Shown: in pieces, positions 16,828 to 28,568 of the stretch
How the letters are laid out: each line of letters starts with the position of its first letter
Position numbering within the stretch: position 1 is the first letter of the stretch
NCBI RefSeq assembly: GCF_030814315.1
Contig: NZ_JAUSUV010000003.1
Span: forward strand, 62,001 to 126,000
From: Croceifilum oryzae
Lineage (GTDB): Bacteria; Bacillota; Bacilli; Thermoactinomycetales; Thermoactinomycetaceae
DNA: 64,000 bases
Direction of reading: 5' to 3'
The notes under the pieces: generated by a model
Databases searched by the model: none
The model's input: the letters and a program-made list of their open reading frames with translations, nothing else
What the model was told of the DNA's origin: nothing
Translations under genes and position numbers: made by a program

Positions 16828-17790
16828 TTGGTTAAATATATTACTCGCCGATTGTTAGGAACCATTCCGATGATCGTTCTTATTTCGATCATTCTATTTA
16901 CTTTATTGCAATTAGCACCGGGAGATCCGTTGGCTGGCAAGTTGGATCAACATGCAGATGCGAATTATATTGCTAAATTAAAAGAAGATTTTGGGCTCGA
17001 TAAACCGCCTGTGGAACAGTTTTTCTTTTGGGCTAAGAATTTTGTACAGGGGAATTTTGGCGTCTCATTTGATAAGAAAGTTTTGGTTCAGGATTTACTT
17101 AGTGAACGTATAGGGAAGACCGTATTTCTTGGTATAGTTTCATTGATTTTTACATATATGATTGCGATACCTCTAGGGATCCTCTCAGCTAATAAACCGT
17201 ATAGCAAGTTGGATTATACCCTTACCAGTGCTTCCTTCATCGGATTTTCGATGCCGTCATTTTTTGCAGGGCTATTATTAATTTATTTATTTGGATTTCA
17301 GTTAGGATGGTTTCCGTACAGTGGTTCGGAGACTGAAGCCTCGGGATATGAGGGTCTAGAATATCTAATGGATCGATTGCATCATGTTATTTTGCCTGCT
17401 ATGACGTTAGCGATCATTAATATCGCCCAATATAATCGTTATGTCAGGGCAAGTGTTCTAGATGCGAAAGCACAAGACTATACGAGAACAGCTCGTTCGA
17501 AGGGACTTTCGGAGAGTAAGGTTTTGAGGAAGCATGTATTGCGCAATGCTTTAATTCCACTCGTTACGTTGTTTGGGATCGATCTAGGTCTCTTATTAAG
17601 TGGTGCAATTATAACAGAGACTATTTTTGGCTTCCCAGGAGTGGGGCAATTATATATACAGTCTATTACAACTCGTGATTATCCAGTTGTGATGGCGATC
17701 ACGATGATGACCTCTATGGCGGTTCTCATCGGAAATCTAATTGCAGATATTTTATATGCATTCGTTGATCCACGAATTAAATATGACTAG
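16828..17790 (+). CDS. appB: Oligopeptide permease membrane subunit AppB
   Basis: The TTG at 16828 is favoured over a GTG at 16819, because the GTG lies within the AGAGAGGTGAAG binding site; the product is 320 residues. The start MVKYITRRLLGTIPMIVLIS, six predicted membrane segments and the EAA loop (YTRTARSKGLSESKVLRKHVLRNALIP) define an OppB/DppB permease. It pairs with AppC to form the channel. It is 12 bases from appC. Confidence 0.9.
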   Translation: MVKYITRRLLGTIPMIVLISIILFTLLQLAPGDPLAGKLDQHADANYIAKLKEDFGLDKPPVEQFFFWAKNFVQGNFGVSFDKKVLVQDLLSERIGKTVFLGIVSLIFTYMIAIPLGILSANKPYSKLDYTLTSASFIGFSMPSFFAGLLLIYLFGFQLGWFPYSGSETEASGYEGLEYLMDRLHHVILPAMTLAIINIAQYNRYVRASVLDAKAQDYTRTARSKGLSESKVLRKHVLRNALIPLVTLFGIDLGLLLSGAIITETIFGFPGVGQLYIQSITTRDYPVVMAITMMTSMAVLIGNLIADILYAFVDPRIKYD

Positions 17791-17802
17791 GAGGTGACTC
17801 TT

Positions 17803-18711
17803 ATGAAGGTTAGTGTTGAATTGGGAAACAAGAAAAGTCTGAAAAAGGAAGAGAAGCATGCCTCTCCTTTTAAGCTAGGTTTTCAAAGGTTCCTACAGAA
17901 TAAAATGGCATTTATGGGTTTGGTTGTTCTTTCCATCATTGTTATTCTAACTATTGCTTCCCCATGGTTAATCACACATAATCCAGAATTGACAGATCTT
18001 ACGAGTCAAGATTTATCCCCGAGTAGTGAGCATTTTCTAGGAACAGACTCGATGGGCTATGATATTTATTCCCGCTTAGTTACAGGTGGACGAGTTTCTT
18101 TGGTGGTTGGTTTTTGTACCATGTTTTTTACGGTTGTAATTGGGATTACCTTTGGAGCGATAGCGGGCTATTTTGGAGGGAAAATAGACAGTCTCATGAT
18201 GAGATTTACAGACTTAATGTTGAACTTCCCATTCCTCGTGTTTGTTCTCTTTCTAATCTCTATTTTTGAGAAGACTACCGTTCCGCTACTGATAACGGCC
18301 CTAGCGTTGACGTCTTGGCCTACAACGACTCGTCTCGTAAGGGGAATCTTCTTATCACTTCGTGAGATGGAATATGTACAAAGTGCGAAAGCAATCGGGA
18401 ATAAAAACTTCCGTATTATTTTTAGGCATATGATGCCCAACGCGATTGCACCTATCATCGTAAATGCAACTTTATTGATGGCACAGATGATTAGTATTGA
18501 AGCAGCACTGAGTTTCCTAGGATTCGGTATACCTGATCCGACTCCTGCATGGGGAGGAATGTTAAATGATGGAATGGATTATACCATCATGACAGAGCGA
18601 CCATGGCAATGGATTCCTGCGGGTGTTCTGATTGTTTTAACCGTACTATCTATTAACTTCATCGGTGATGGTCTGCGAGATGCTTTTGATACAAAATCGA
18701 CTCGTAGATAG
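17803..18711 (+). CDS. appC: Oligopeptide permease membrane subunit AppC
   Basis: The ATG at 17803 has AGGAGGTG at optimal distance; 302 residues. A hydrophilic N-terminus precedes six membrane segments; the OppC N-terminal motif NKMAFMGLVVL, HFLGTDSMGYDIYSRL and the EAA loop (YVQSAKAIGNKNFRIIFRHMMPNAIAPI) are all present. It is the last gene of the app operon, closed by a strong terminator. Confidence 0.9.
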   Translation: MKVSVELGNKKSLKKEEKHASPFKLGFQRFLQNKMAFMGLVVLSIIVILTIASPWLITHNPELTDLTSQDLSPSSEHFLGTDSMGYDIYSRLVTGGRVSLVVGFCTMFFTVVIGITFGAIAGYFGGKIDSLMMRFTDLMLNFPFLVFVLFLISIFEKTTVPLLITALALTSWPTTTRLVRGIFLSLREMEYVQSAKAIGNKNFRIIFRHMMPNAIAPIIVNATLLMAQMISIEAALSFLGFGIPDPTPAWGGMLNDGMDYTIMTERPWQWIPAGVLIVLTVLSINFIGDGLRDAFDTKSTRR

Positions 18712-18735
18712 AAAATAAATAGATAAACAAAGAAA

Positions 18736-18773
18736 AAAGGCTATCTAGTCCATCATTTTACTAGATAGCCTTT
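18736..18773. terminator. Bidirectional terminator between appC and yutI
   Basis: AAAGGCTATCTAGT / ACTAGATAGCCTTT, 14-bp perfect stem, with A- and T-runs on either side. Confidence 0.85.
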
Positions 18774-18780
18774 CCCTATA

Positions 18781-19008
18781 TTAAAGTGCTTGTTCAACTT
18801 CACGTACTTCTGGAATTTCTTCCATCAATGCACGTTCGATTCCTGCTTTAAGTGTAATCGTAGAGCTTGGGCAAGATCCACAAGCACCAAGTAGGCGTAC
18901 GCGAACGATACCATCTTCGATTTCAACTAGTTCTACATCGCCACCATCACGTTGGATATATGGACGTAATTTATCTAAAACCTCTTGTACGCGTTCTTCT
19001 AAAGTCAT
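18781..19008 (-). CDS. yutI: NifU-like iron-sulfur scaffold protein (YutI/Nfu)
   Basis: The 75-residue protein is the NifU C-terminal domain alone. It has [21 protein letters not shown] and the cluster-binding C43-G-S-C46 followed by [10 protein letters not shown]. Nfu proteins carry Fe-S clusters to target apoproteins. GGGAGT precedes the ATG. It is on the opposite strand from its neighbours but keeps its place in the yut gene order between yutH and yuzD. Confidence 0.92.
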   Translation of the reverse strand: MTLEERVQEVLDKLRPYIQRDGGDVELVEIEDGIVRVRLLGACGSCPSSTITLKAGIERALMEEIPEVREVEQAL

Positions 19009-19228
19009 ATTTGTTATACTCCCTTCGAGTCAACAATCCCTCACGGGTGAGAATTGTTCTTAATTATTTAATATCCTCATTGTAGAGTTTTTGGTAAATA
19101 AAATCAATGGAGATTGTAGGGTTTCTTTCATGTAAAATCTCTCTCTTTTTTTACCCCTAGTAAATTGATAAGATAAATGTAAGTTTTATTTATTTAAAAA
19201 TGTTTAATTCTATGGAAGAAGGTACTAT

Positions 19229-21635
<2,407 letters not shown>

Positions 21636-21656
21636 AGAGTGAAAGGGTAGAGAAAC

Positions 21657-21896
21657 GTGCGGCCACTCATTGAGTTTTGCGTAAACAACGCAACTCCAGA
21701 GATAGCAGAAGTAAAAAAGAAGCTCGAAGCGAACCTCGATTACGATGTGCTCGATTATGGCTGTCTAGGGTACTGTGGGATTTGTGCTACACAACCTTAT
21801 GCCCTAGTCAACGGTGATATGATTAAAGCCGATACAGCAGAGGAGCTACTTATTGCCATTCATAAGGCGATCGATGAAATGGAGATTCGTTTTTAG
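21657..21896 (+). CDS. yuzB: YuzB-family protein (DUF1450)
   Basis: GTG start with a weak AAAGGG site. The 79 residues carry IEFCVNN near the start and YGCLGYCGICA in the middle, then ALVNGDMI, the conserved pattern of DUF1450/YuzB. The four Cys suggest a metal or Fe-S role, which agrees with the neighbouring nfu and yutM genes. It ends an operon mccA-mccB-yuzD-yuzB. Confidence 0.88.
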   Translation: MRPLIEFCVNNATPEIAEVKKKLEANLDYDVLDYGCLGYCGICATQPYALVNGDMIKADTAEELLIAIHKAIDEMEIRF

Positions 21897-21905
21897 GAAT
21901 TAAAA

Positions 21906-21940
21906 AAAGAAGGGATGGTTACAGAAACCATCCCTTCTTT
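21906..21940. terminator. Bidirectional terminator between yuzB and mqnE
   Basis: AAAGAAGGGATGGTT / AACCATCCCTTCTTT, 15-bp perfect stem with a five-base loop. Confidence 0.88.
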
Positions 21941-21956
21941 CTATAAAACGATCGTT

Positions 21957-23054
21957 CTACTTCTTCATAGCAGGTTCGAACACCTTAATCTCATTATAGA
22001 ATGTATCACGCTCAACAGGGATTCGGTCCGCACCTTGGATTAGCCAGACGAGTTCATCACGGGTCAATGCGCTCTGAGTAAGAGCACCAACAGCATGACT
22101 AATTCGTTCTTCCACTAATGTGCCATGGATATCGGAAACTCCATAATGCATGGATAGCTGAGTAAGCTGCGTACCGATATTAATCCAGTAAGCCTTCACG
22201 TGTGGGAAGTTGTCCAACATCAGACGGCTAATGGCAAGCGTGCGCATATCGTCCATCGCAGATGTTCGGCGACGAATCCCTGCGTTAATGCTACGTGGTT
22301 GCATAGCAAGTGGGATAAATACGAGGTAACCATTGGTTTCGTCTTGTAGCTCCCGTACTCGCATCATATGGATGAGGCGTTCTTCTTTCGTCTCAATCGA
22401 TCCATACAGCATGGTAGCATGCGTTTTTAGTCCGAGATTATGAGCGATATGATGTGCTTCTAGCCATTCATCCGTACTTGCTTTATCAGGACTCATTTTC
22501 TCGCGATATCGCTCTGTAAGAATTTCCGCACCGCCACCAGGCATGGTATCTAAGCCGGCATTTACGAGAGCGCGCAGGACTTCTTCGGGAGATTGTCCGC
22601 TAATCTTCGCGAAGAATTGAATTTCAGCTCCTGTATATGCTTTTACGGTTACATTTGGATAATTCTTCTTTAGAATCGAGATGGTATCGAGATAGTAATC
22701 GAATGGTACTTTATGGTTGTGCCCACCTACTATATGAAACTCACGAATATTGTCTGTCATCCGGTGTCCCACATATTCTAATAGTTCCTCAGGAGACATC
22801 GTATAGGCGCCATCTTCTCCTGGATCACGGCGGAATCCACAAAATGAGCATTTTGCTTCACATACGTTTGTGGGGTTAATATACATATTTTGAATAAAAT
22901 ATACCTTTTTACCATTTCGGCTTAGGTTTACCTCATTAGCTAGTTGTGCAACCGAGAGCAGGTCTGGCGTCTCGTATAAGTACAAACCATCTTGTAGATT
23001 TAAACGCTCACCATGGCGTACTTTGTCTGCAATTTCCTGAAATCGAGTATCCAT
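21957..23054 (-). CDS. mqnE: Aminofutalosine synthase MqnE (radical SAM)
   Basis: The ATG at 23054 has AGGAGAAG upstream and gives 365 residues; an in-frame upstream ATG at 23099 lacks a site. The radical SAM cluster motif is C65-x3-C69-x2-C72 (CEAKCSFCGF), followed by FHIVGGHNHKVPFDYYLD and MPGGGAEILTERYREKMSPDK, diagnostic for MqnE rather than MqnC. It makes 6-amino-6-deoxyfutalosine in the futalosine route to menaquinone. The other mqn genes are not in this window. The gene interrupts the yut order between yuzB and yutM. Confidence 0.9.
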   Translation of the reverse strand: MDTRFQEIADKVRHGERLNLQDGLYLYETPDLLSVAQLANEVNLSRNGKKVYFIQNMYINPTNVCEAKCSFCGFRRDPGEDGAYTMSPEELLEYVGHRMTDNIREFHIVGGHNHKVPFDYYLDTISILKKNYPNVTVKAYTGAEIQFFAKISGQSPEEVLRALVNAGLDTMPGGGAEILTERYREKMSPDKASTDEWLEAHHIAHNLGLKTHATMLYGSIETKEERLIHMMRVRELQDETNGYLVFIPLAMQPRSINAGIRRRTSAMDDMRTLAISRLMLDNFPHVKAYWINIGTQLTQLSMHYGVSDIHGTLVEERISHAVGALTQSALTRDELVWLIQGADRIPVERDTFYNEIKVFEPAMKK

Positions 23055-23369
23055 TTTTGACTCTTCTCCTCTCAAGTCATAAAAAATAAGACGAAACATG
23101 CTATGATATTGAGTAACTCAATAACGATTTTCGACTTTGAAAGATGACCTCATTCTAACATAATCGAACGAAAGATGTAATTGGTATCGAAGAAAGAGAG
23201 AATTTGGCCAGGAGCGGTCCTTTGTGTCAAGGTTTGTCTGTACAAATCATACAAAAAATAACAATTTAGAAAAAAATGTAAAATAGTGGTTCCGTTTCGT
23301 CGAAGGAATGGTGTATACTAGAAAATGGTAGATAGTCCACTTTTAGAAGTATAAAGGGGGGGGTTTCCG
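23055..23369. other. Divergent control region of mqnE and the spo0E-like gene
   Basis: TGGTGTATACT at about 23309-23319 is an extended -10 for the spo0E-like gene. CGTCGAA at 23298-23304 differs by one base from the Spo0A box TGTCGAA. Nothing else is visible. Confidence 0.4.
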
Positions 23370-23609
23370 TTGTTAAAGCGGAAACTAGAGGAGAAGATTG
23401 AGGTAGTTAGACTGCAGATGGAAGAAACAGCCAAAATAATGGGAATAGGTCACCCAATTGTTTATCAGTTAAGTGTTGAGCTTGATCAACTTCATAATGA
23501 ATGGCATCGTATGTGCGGGGGTAAGAGGAAAAATATCTACAAAATTCGAAAAAATCATATTCATGTGAAAGAATGTTCGGCCATCGAAATGTACCAATAT
23601 GTCGGTTAA
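23370..23609 (+). CDS. Spo0E-like sporulation regulatory protein
   Basis: TTG start 8-10 bases after a GGGGGGG run. The 79-residue protein is two helices with the hallmark S-V-E-L-D (SxxLD) in the second, as in Spo0E, YisI and YnzD, which dephosphorylate Spo0A-P and delay sporulation. The C-terminal 25 residues (NIYKIRKNHIHVKEC...) are an extension beyond the family core. A near-match to the Spo0A box lies in the promoter region, which would make a feedback loop. Confidence 0.8.
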   Translation: MLKRKLEEKIEVVRLQMEETAKIMGIGHPIVYQLSVELDQLHNEWHRMCGGKRKNIYKIRKNHIHVKECSAIEMYQYVG

Positions 23610-23677
23610 TCCTTTGTAAGTAGCTTGAATTGTTCGTCTCCTGAGCAGTATACTTGTGCTACAGGAGGGTGAAATCC

Positions 23678-24034
23678 ATGATTATATTAACAGAGGAAGC
23701 TGTACTTAAAGTCAAAGAAATGTTAACTGATACAGATAATCCAGAGCAACAATTCTTGCGAGTAGGTGTTACCCAAGGCGGTTGCAGTGGTCTATCATAT
23801 AGTTTGGGTTTTGATGAACAGCAGAACCCAGGTGATACGGTACTCGATCTACATGGGGTGAAAGTAATTATTGATGAGACAAGTGGTCCCATTCTTGCTG
23901 GCACCGTTATCGATTATAAAGAGTCCATGATGGGCGGCGGTTTCAGCATCGAAAATCCAAATGCAATCGCAAACTGTGGTTGTGGTTCATCATTCCGCAC
24001 AGCAACAGAGGCTGGAAAACCAGGAGATTGTTAA
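23678..24034 (+). CDS. yutM: A-type iron-sulfur carrier protein (YutM, HesB/IscA family)
   Basis: The ATG at 23678 after CAGGAGGGTG gives 118 residues. The three conserved cysteines are C36 (GGCSG), C100 and C102 (NCGCGSSF), as expected of A-type carriers. The phrase ESMMGGGFSIENPNA is typical. It delivers or stores Fe-S clusters and fits with Nfu in the same cluster. A strong terminator follows. Confidence 0.92.
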   Translation: MIILTEEAVLKVKEMLTDTDNPEQQFLRVGVTQGGCSGLSYSLGFDEQQNPGDTVLDLHGVKVIIDETSGPILAGTVIDYKESMMGGGFSIENPNAIANCGCGSSFRTATEAGKPGDC

Positions 24035-24038
24035 TACA

Positions 24039-24096
24039 AATAAGAAAAAGCTTTCTTTCAGAATTTGGTCATCTGAAAGAAGGCTTTTTCTTATTT
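24039..24096. terminator. Terminator after yutM
   Basis: Long stem made of AATAAGAAAAAGC and CTTTCTTTCAGA segments pairing with their complements; T-rich end. Confidence 0.8.
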
Positions 24097-24200
24097 GGTG
24101 GATTCATACATGGTTCAATAGGTCGTATCCCGCCTTCGATTACCCAATAGCTGAAATCCCTTTTGTCTCTCTTTGATTTTTCTATCTCGGATCTTATCCC

Positions 24201-25196
24201 CTAAAATGACATACTCGAACTATGCCCCGGCTGTACCTTCGCCGCAGGATCAATATATCGTTTCGCATTATTTACTGCGGTCGGAGCTTCTCCAAATCCG
24301 ACTGCGATTAACTTAACCTTCCCTGGATAATGCGCGATGTCCCCAGCTGCATAGATCCCAGAGATATTGGTCTCCATACTAGAATTTACTACGATTCCGC
24401 CGTCTTCCACCTGTAGCCCCCAGTTTGCAATAGGTCCCAATGAGGAAACGAAACCATAGCTTACAATAAGAGCGTCCGCATGAATTTCTTCTGTGACCCC
24501 TAATTTCTGGTTGCTCAGTGTAATGGAGGTAATCTGACTTCCACCGTGTAGTTCCGTAATCTCTCGCGGTGTAATGACTCGTACAGCGGATTGTTCCAGT
24601 AGTTCGACACTATGCTCATGAGCGCGGAACTTATCTCGGCGATGGACCAATGTGACACTTTTGGCAACAGGCTCAAGCATAAGAGCCCAGTCCAAGGCTG
24701 AATCCCCGCCGCCTGCTATGACTACGTCCAGTCCTGCAAAGCGTGAAACATCATTTACAAAGTAAAAGAGATTCGTTTGCTCGAATCGAGTTGCATTCGG
24801 TAGTGAAATTCGTCTTGGCTCAAATGCGCCACAGCCTGCTGTAATGATGATGGACTTAGAATAATGTGTTTGTTGGTTGGTGACGATCTCAAATAATTGA
24901 TCATCTCGCTTATGAACCTCCATTACTTTCTCATCTAAACAGTATTCAGGTTTGAATATAGAGGCTTGCTCTATTAACTGATCGACTAGTTCTTGCGCTG
25001 TCACTTTTGGAAATCCAGCTACATCATAGATGTACTTATCTGGATAAAGAGCCGATAACTGTCCACCTAATTGAGGCATGCTTTCGATTACTTTGACCGA
25101 AGACTTCCGCATCCCCGCATAAAAAGCAGCAAACAGCCCAGCAGGCCCTCCACCGATAATCGTAATATCTGTAGGAATCAACGAATTTTCCCCCAA
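24201..25196 (-). CDS. yumC: Ferredoxin/flavodoxin-NADP+ reductase (YumC type)
   Basis: The 331-residue protein has the FAD motif IIGGGPAGL at the N-terminus, the NADPH motif [13 protein letters not shown] in the middle, and [14 protein letters not shown] near the end. It lacks the CxxC of thioredoxin reductase, which it otherwise resembles; this defines the YumC-type FNR. It passes electrons between NADPH and ferredoxin or flavodoxin, supporting Fe-S work. The TTG at 25196 has no clear site; a TTG 15 bases further on, after GGGGGA, may be the true start. Confidence 0.9.
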   Translation of the reverse strand: MGENSLIPTDITIIGGGPAGLFAAFYAGMRKSSVKVIESMPQLGGQLSALYPDKYIYDVAGFPKVTAQELVDQLIEQASIFKPEYCLDEKVMEVHKRDDQLFEIVTNQQTHYSKSIIITAGCGAFEPRRISLPNATRFEQTNLFYFVNDVSRFAGLDVVIAGGGDSALDWALMLEPVAKSVTLVHRRDKFRAHEHSVELLEQSAVRVITPREITELHGGSQITSITLSNQKLGVTEEIHADALIVSYGFVSSLGPIANWGLQVEDGGIVVNSSMETNISGIYAAGDIAHYPGKVKLIAVGFGEAPTAVNNAKRYIDPAAKVQPGHSSSMSF

Positions 25197-25501
25197 GGTT
25201 TAATTTGATTTGGAATATAAAAAAAACTTAGAAACATTATACCAGAAAGCCAACGTTTTTTCTTACTTATTTCCATATTAGACAGATAAAACGCATAACA
25301 TTTTAAAATAATCTTTTCGTGGCTATAAAACAAAATAACGGACACAATATATACAAAATCCCTTGCCAAATGTCTAAAGAGGTCATATGATAAGGTTTGG
25401 TAATTAGTATATGGAACTCGTTGTCGGGCCTACATTTCTTAGTTTGTGAGAGAATAAACATATTTTGGTATGTGTAATAAGCAAAATGGATGTGATGAAT
25501 A
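25197..25501. other. Divergent promoter region of yumC and yumB
   Basis: About 305 AT-rich bases between divergent genes. No ORF with a ribosome binding site, terminator or riboswitch was recognised. Confidence 0.5.
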
Positions 25502-26689
25502 GTGGCAACGCCTAAGATTCTGGTTCTAGGTGCAGGTTATGGCGGTCTTATGACTGTGAAAGGTTTAACGAGAAGACTTGGAGCTTCTGATGCTGAGATT
25601 ACATTGGTGAACCAAAACCCTTATCATTACTTTACTACTGAGTTGCATAAACCGGCAGCTGGTACGGCTCATCATGATCACGCACGTGTAAACATTGCCT
25701 CCGTGATCAATACAAACCGCGTAAACTTTGTCGTAGATCGTGTAACTTCGATCAATCCAAGTGAAAAAAAGGTGTACTTGGAAAATAATACATTTGATTA
25801 TGATCACTTGGTGATCGGACTTGGAAGTGCTCCAGAGACATTTGGGATCAAAGGTCTTTTGGAAAATGCCTTCTTTATCCGTAACATTGATAGTGTCCGT
25901 ATGATTCGTGAGCATATGGAATATATGTTTGCTCGCTATAAAAATGACCCAAAAGAAGAGTATCTTACAATTGTAGTGGGTGGAGCTGGATTTACAGGGA
26001 TTGAGTATATAGGTGAGTTGGTAGATCGACTTCCTGAACTCTGTCGTGAATACGATCTTCCACAAGAAAAGCTACGGATTGTAAATATTGAAGCAGCACC
26101 AACGGTACTACCGGGCTTTGATCAAGCGCTTATTGACTACGCTGTAGAATATCTAAAAGGAAAAGGTGTAGAATTCTACCTTGGCGTACCGATCGAAGAG
26201 TGTACAAAAGATGGAGTTGTCCTAAAAGGTGGAGAAGAGATTAAATCATCTACCGTTGTCTGGACTGGTGGTGTTCGTGGTAACAAGCTCGTGGAGGAAT
26301 CCGGGATTGAAACCATGCGTGGTCGTGTGAAGGTAGATGAAAATTTACGTGCACCGGGTCATGATAACATTTATGTGTTAGGCGATAGCTCTTTAGTCAT
26401 CCCGAAAGATGGAGAGCGTCCTTACCCTCCAACTGCACAGATTTCTACTCAACAAGGTCAATACCTTGGTAAACACTTACCTCAATTAATGAGAGGGGAA
26501 AGTGTTGACGCATTCCAATATGCACCTAAGGGAACGGTTGCTTCTTTAGGTAACAGAGTAGCGATTGGCGTTGTGGGATCTAAAAAGCTGTTCGGTGGTT
26601 CGGCGAGCTTTATGAAGAAAATAATCGACATCAAATGGTTATTTCTCTTAGGTGGAATTTCACTTGTTCTACGTAAAGGGAAATTATAG
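25502..26689 (+). CDS. yumB: Type II NADH dehydrogenase-like protein (YumB)
   Basis: GTG start. The 395-residue flavoprotein has VLGAGYGGL (FAD), VVVGGAGFTGIEY (NADH), and IYVLGDSSLV followed by PPTAQISTQQGQYLG, all classical for NDH-2 enzymes. The C-terminal stretch (KIIDIKWLFLLGGISLVLRKGK) is amphipathic and would bind the membrane. It oxidises NADH and reduces menaquinone without pumping protons. Position next to yumC and before yuiB agrees with the B. subtilis order, which favours YumB over YutJ. Confidence 0.88.
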   Translation: MATPKILVLGAGYGGLMTVKGLTRRLGASDAEITLVNQNPYHYFTTELHKPAAGTAHHDHARVNIASVINTNRVNFVVDRVTSINPSEKKVYLENNTFDYDHLVIGLGSAPETFGIKGLLENAFFIRNIDSVRMIREHMEYMFARYKNDPKEEYLTIVVGGAGFTGIEYIGELVDRLPELCREYDLPQEKLRIVNIEAAPTVLPGFDQALIDYAVEYLKGKGVEFYLGVPIEECTKDGVVLKGGEEIKSSTVVWTGGVRGNKLVEESGIETMRGRVKVDENLRAPGHDNIYVLGDSSLVIPKDGERPYPPTAQISTQQGQYLGKHLPQLMRGESVDAFQYAPKGTVASLGNRVAIGVVGSKKLFGGSASFMKKIIDIKWLFLLGGISLVLRKGKL

Positions 26690-26694
26690 GCAAA

Positions 26695-26730
26695 CAAAAA
26701 AGCACTCTCCGCGATGGAAGGGTGCTTTTG
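26695..26730. terminator. Bidirectional terminator between yumB and hemQ
   Basis: AAAAAGCACTC pairs with GGGTGCTTTT around a GC-rich loop; T-run and A-run at the ends. Confidence 0.75.
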
Positions 26731-26737
26731 CTTATGT

Positions 26738-27508
26738 TTATAGAGTGTTTAATGCATCCATGACGTCAGAATGTGAGATGCAGGTAAACATCGGTACATC
26801 ACGCAATGTATAGCGGCTTGCTTCGGTTTCACGAAGGTCTTGTACCAATTGTAAGAAGTCTTTCGGATCGTCCGTCTCAAACGCTACAACGAACTCGTGA
26901 TCGTCAATCCCGAAGCTATAAGTTGTATTTAGTTTAACCGATGGATAACGGCTTCCTACTTGAATATGCTCATCCATCATCCCTTGGCGGGCTGGGAAGG
27001 AGAGTTGATACCAATCGCGTGTCTTAATAAAAGGATAAACAAATAAGTATTTGGATTGTCCTGGGATGATATGGGTTCGTGGGTTTTGATGCTCAGGATC
27101 CATTTTATCTACATAAACACTACGTTTGGTAATCGATAGATACGAATACGTAATGGTTAAATATTTCCCTAGACCTGTATGCATGAGCTCAGAGGTCATT
27201 TTTTGGAATGTCTCAAGCTCGTTAGCAATTCTCCAAAGCATTAATTCAGCATCAGGGCGAATGCCTACCATTGAATAAGGGAGAATAAAATTCCCTTTCA
27301 TTCCTTGATATTCTTTTACAACTGCTGCGAATTCTGCTTTCCCTTGCTCTTGCTCTTCTTGCGAAAGACGACGCCAAGCAGGATCTACTTTAAAGAAAGA
27401 GAAATTTACATATTGGGTGGGTAACTGTGGACGTGGAGTGCCTTCAGCAGAAGATGGAGCGGCTCCAGGACGCCCTGTAAAGGATGGTCTACCTTGTTGT
27501 GGTCTCAT
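26738..27508 (-). CDS. hemQ: Coproheme decarboxylase HemQ (ChdC)
   Basis: The 256-residue protein begins with an unusual low-complexity stretch of about 30 residues rich in Pro, Gly and Arg, then the chlorite-dismutase-like fold. The heme-pocket parts are recognisable: KYLFVYPFIKTRDWYQL with the catalytic Tyr, MMDEHIQVGSRYPSV with the proximal His, and NTTYSFGIDDHEFVVAFE. HemQ converts coproheme III to heme b in Gram-positive bacteria. GTGAGGAATGAAG precedes the ATG. Confidence 0.9.
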   Translation of the reverse strand: MRPQQGRPSFTGRPGAAPSSAEGTPRPQLPTQYVNFSFFKVDPAWRRLSQEEQEQGKAEFAAVVKEYQGMKGNFILPYSMVGIRPDAELMLWRIANELETFQKMTSELMHTGLGKYLTITYSYLSITKRSVYVDKMDPEHQNPRTHIIPGQSKYLFVYPFIKTRDWYQLSFPARQGMMDEHIQVGSRYPSVKLNTTYSFGIDDHEFVVAFETDDPKDFLQLVQDLRETEASRYTLRDVPMFTCISHSDVMDALNTL

Positions 27509-27679
27509 TCTTCATTCCTCACTTTTTGAGTAGCCTATTTGTTCAATCATGAACAAAGATCATCCTTATTGTGCCAAAGAAACCATCAAAACGCAAACGT
27601 TTTAAGAGTTGACCCATAGAACGAGGTTCAGTAAGATAGAGTTGGTTTTGTTATTAAGCTTTGAACGGAGGATAGTCTA

Positions 27680-27955
27680 ATGGATGCTTCTATGCCGATT
27701 TCGATACCACAGTTGGCCGTTTCAATTGTGCTGTTGCTTGTTTTCTTCTTTGGTATTGGCTTTATATTAAATATGATTCTTAAAACGACTTGGCTACCCA
27801 TTATCGTGTATGCAGGGTTTGTAGCCTATATTGCATCTCAGATGAAACACATCCATTTAGTGGATGTTTCATGGTTAATCGCTGGACTAGTAGGTGCTCT
27901 TGCGAGTGGATGGACCATTCAAACATTGCGAGTGAAGGGATATAAGATGTTTTAG
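27680..27955 (+). CDS. yuiB: YuiB-like membrane protein
   Basis: The ATG follows GGAGGATAG. The 91-residue product has three hydrophobic segments (about 10-34, 38-52 and 62-80) and the sequence LNMILKTTWLPIIVY seen in the YuiB family of Bacillus. Function unknown. It lies between yumB/hemQ and yuiD in the conserved order. Confidence 0.75.
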   Translation: MDASMPISIPQLAVSIVLLLVFFFGIGFILNMILKTTWLPIIVYAGFVAYIASQMKHIHLVDVSWLIAGLVGALASGWTIQTLRVKGYKMF

Positions 27956-27980
27956 TATCACGCACGTACTGAGGAATATG

Positions 27981-28026
27981 AAAACAGCTCGCATCTGGTA
28001 ACTAGTAACCAGATGCGAGCTGTTTT
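27981..28026. terminator. Bidirectional terminator between yuiB and yuiD
   Basis: AAAACAGCTCGCATCTGGT and its complement form a 19-bp stem with an eight-base loop. Confidence 0.9.
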
Positions 28027-28036
28027 ATTTACCTAT

Positions 28037-28519
28037 TTAATACCAAACCATAAGCATGATCAATGCGACAAAAATCCCGAACCAAGCACCCACAAATACC
28101 TCGATTGGTTTATGTCCCAAAATTTCCTTTAACCGGTTTCGGTGCTCTAAATTCAACTTGGATGTTCGAATTTCGTGGAGTAAGGCCGCGAAGTCGTCAA
28201 TTAGTTGATTGATAGCTTGGGCCTGCATACCTGCTTGCCTGCGAACCCCTGTAGCATCATACATGACAATGATGCCGATGATGGTGGCGATCGCAAAGGA
28301 AGTTGTATGAAAGCCTTGTGTAATCCCGATGGAGGTTGCCAGTGAAGTTACCGCTGAAGTGTGCCCGCTAGGCATTCCCCCTGAAAGATAAAACCATCTC
28401 CAATTCCACTTTCGATGTAGCGAGAAATTCCATAAGACCTTTACGAACTGAGCTAAGAAAATAGCAGTAACAGAAGTCCATAGGCAAAAATTATCGAAGA
28501 GTTGAGCAAACAAGATCAC
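28037..28519 (-). CDS. yuiD: YuiD, divergent PAP2-family membrane protein
   Basis: The 160-residue protein has the divergent PAP2 (DUF212) pattern: AQFVKVLW, SGGMPSGHTSAVTSLATSIG, MYDATGVRRQAGMQAQAIN and LGHKPIEVFVGAWFGI. Four membrane segments are likely. A phosphatase activity on lipids is suspected for the family but not shown. GTG at 28519 stands two bases after AGGAGG; a TTG six bases further in is better spaced and may be the real start. Confidence 0.85.
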   Translation of the reverse strand: MILFAQLFDNFCLWTSVTAIFLAQFVKVLWNFSLHRKWNWRWFYLSGGMPSGHTSAVTSLATSIGITQGFHTTSFAIATIIGIIVMYDATGVRRQAGMQAQAINQLIDDFAALLHEIRTSKLNLEHRNRLKEILGHKPIEVFVGAWFGIFVALIMLMVWY

Positions 28520-28568
28520 ATCCTCCTTTCCCTCCGATTGAGTTACCTAATGAGTTCATTTTCATGAT

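Noticed and set aside
19009-19228. SAM riboswitch or T-box upstream of mccA-mccB
   Set aside because: None of the conserved parts of either class can be found; the region is plain AT-rich DNA. Control by a CymR-like repressor is more likely but no site was certain.
25565-26065. Antisense open frame of 166 codons inside yumB
   Set aside because: No ribosome binding site and protein-like codon use only on the yumB strand; it is a shadow.
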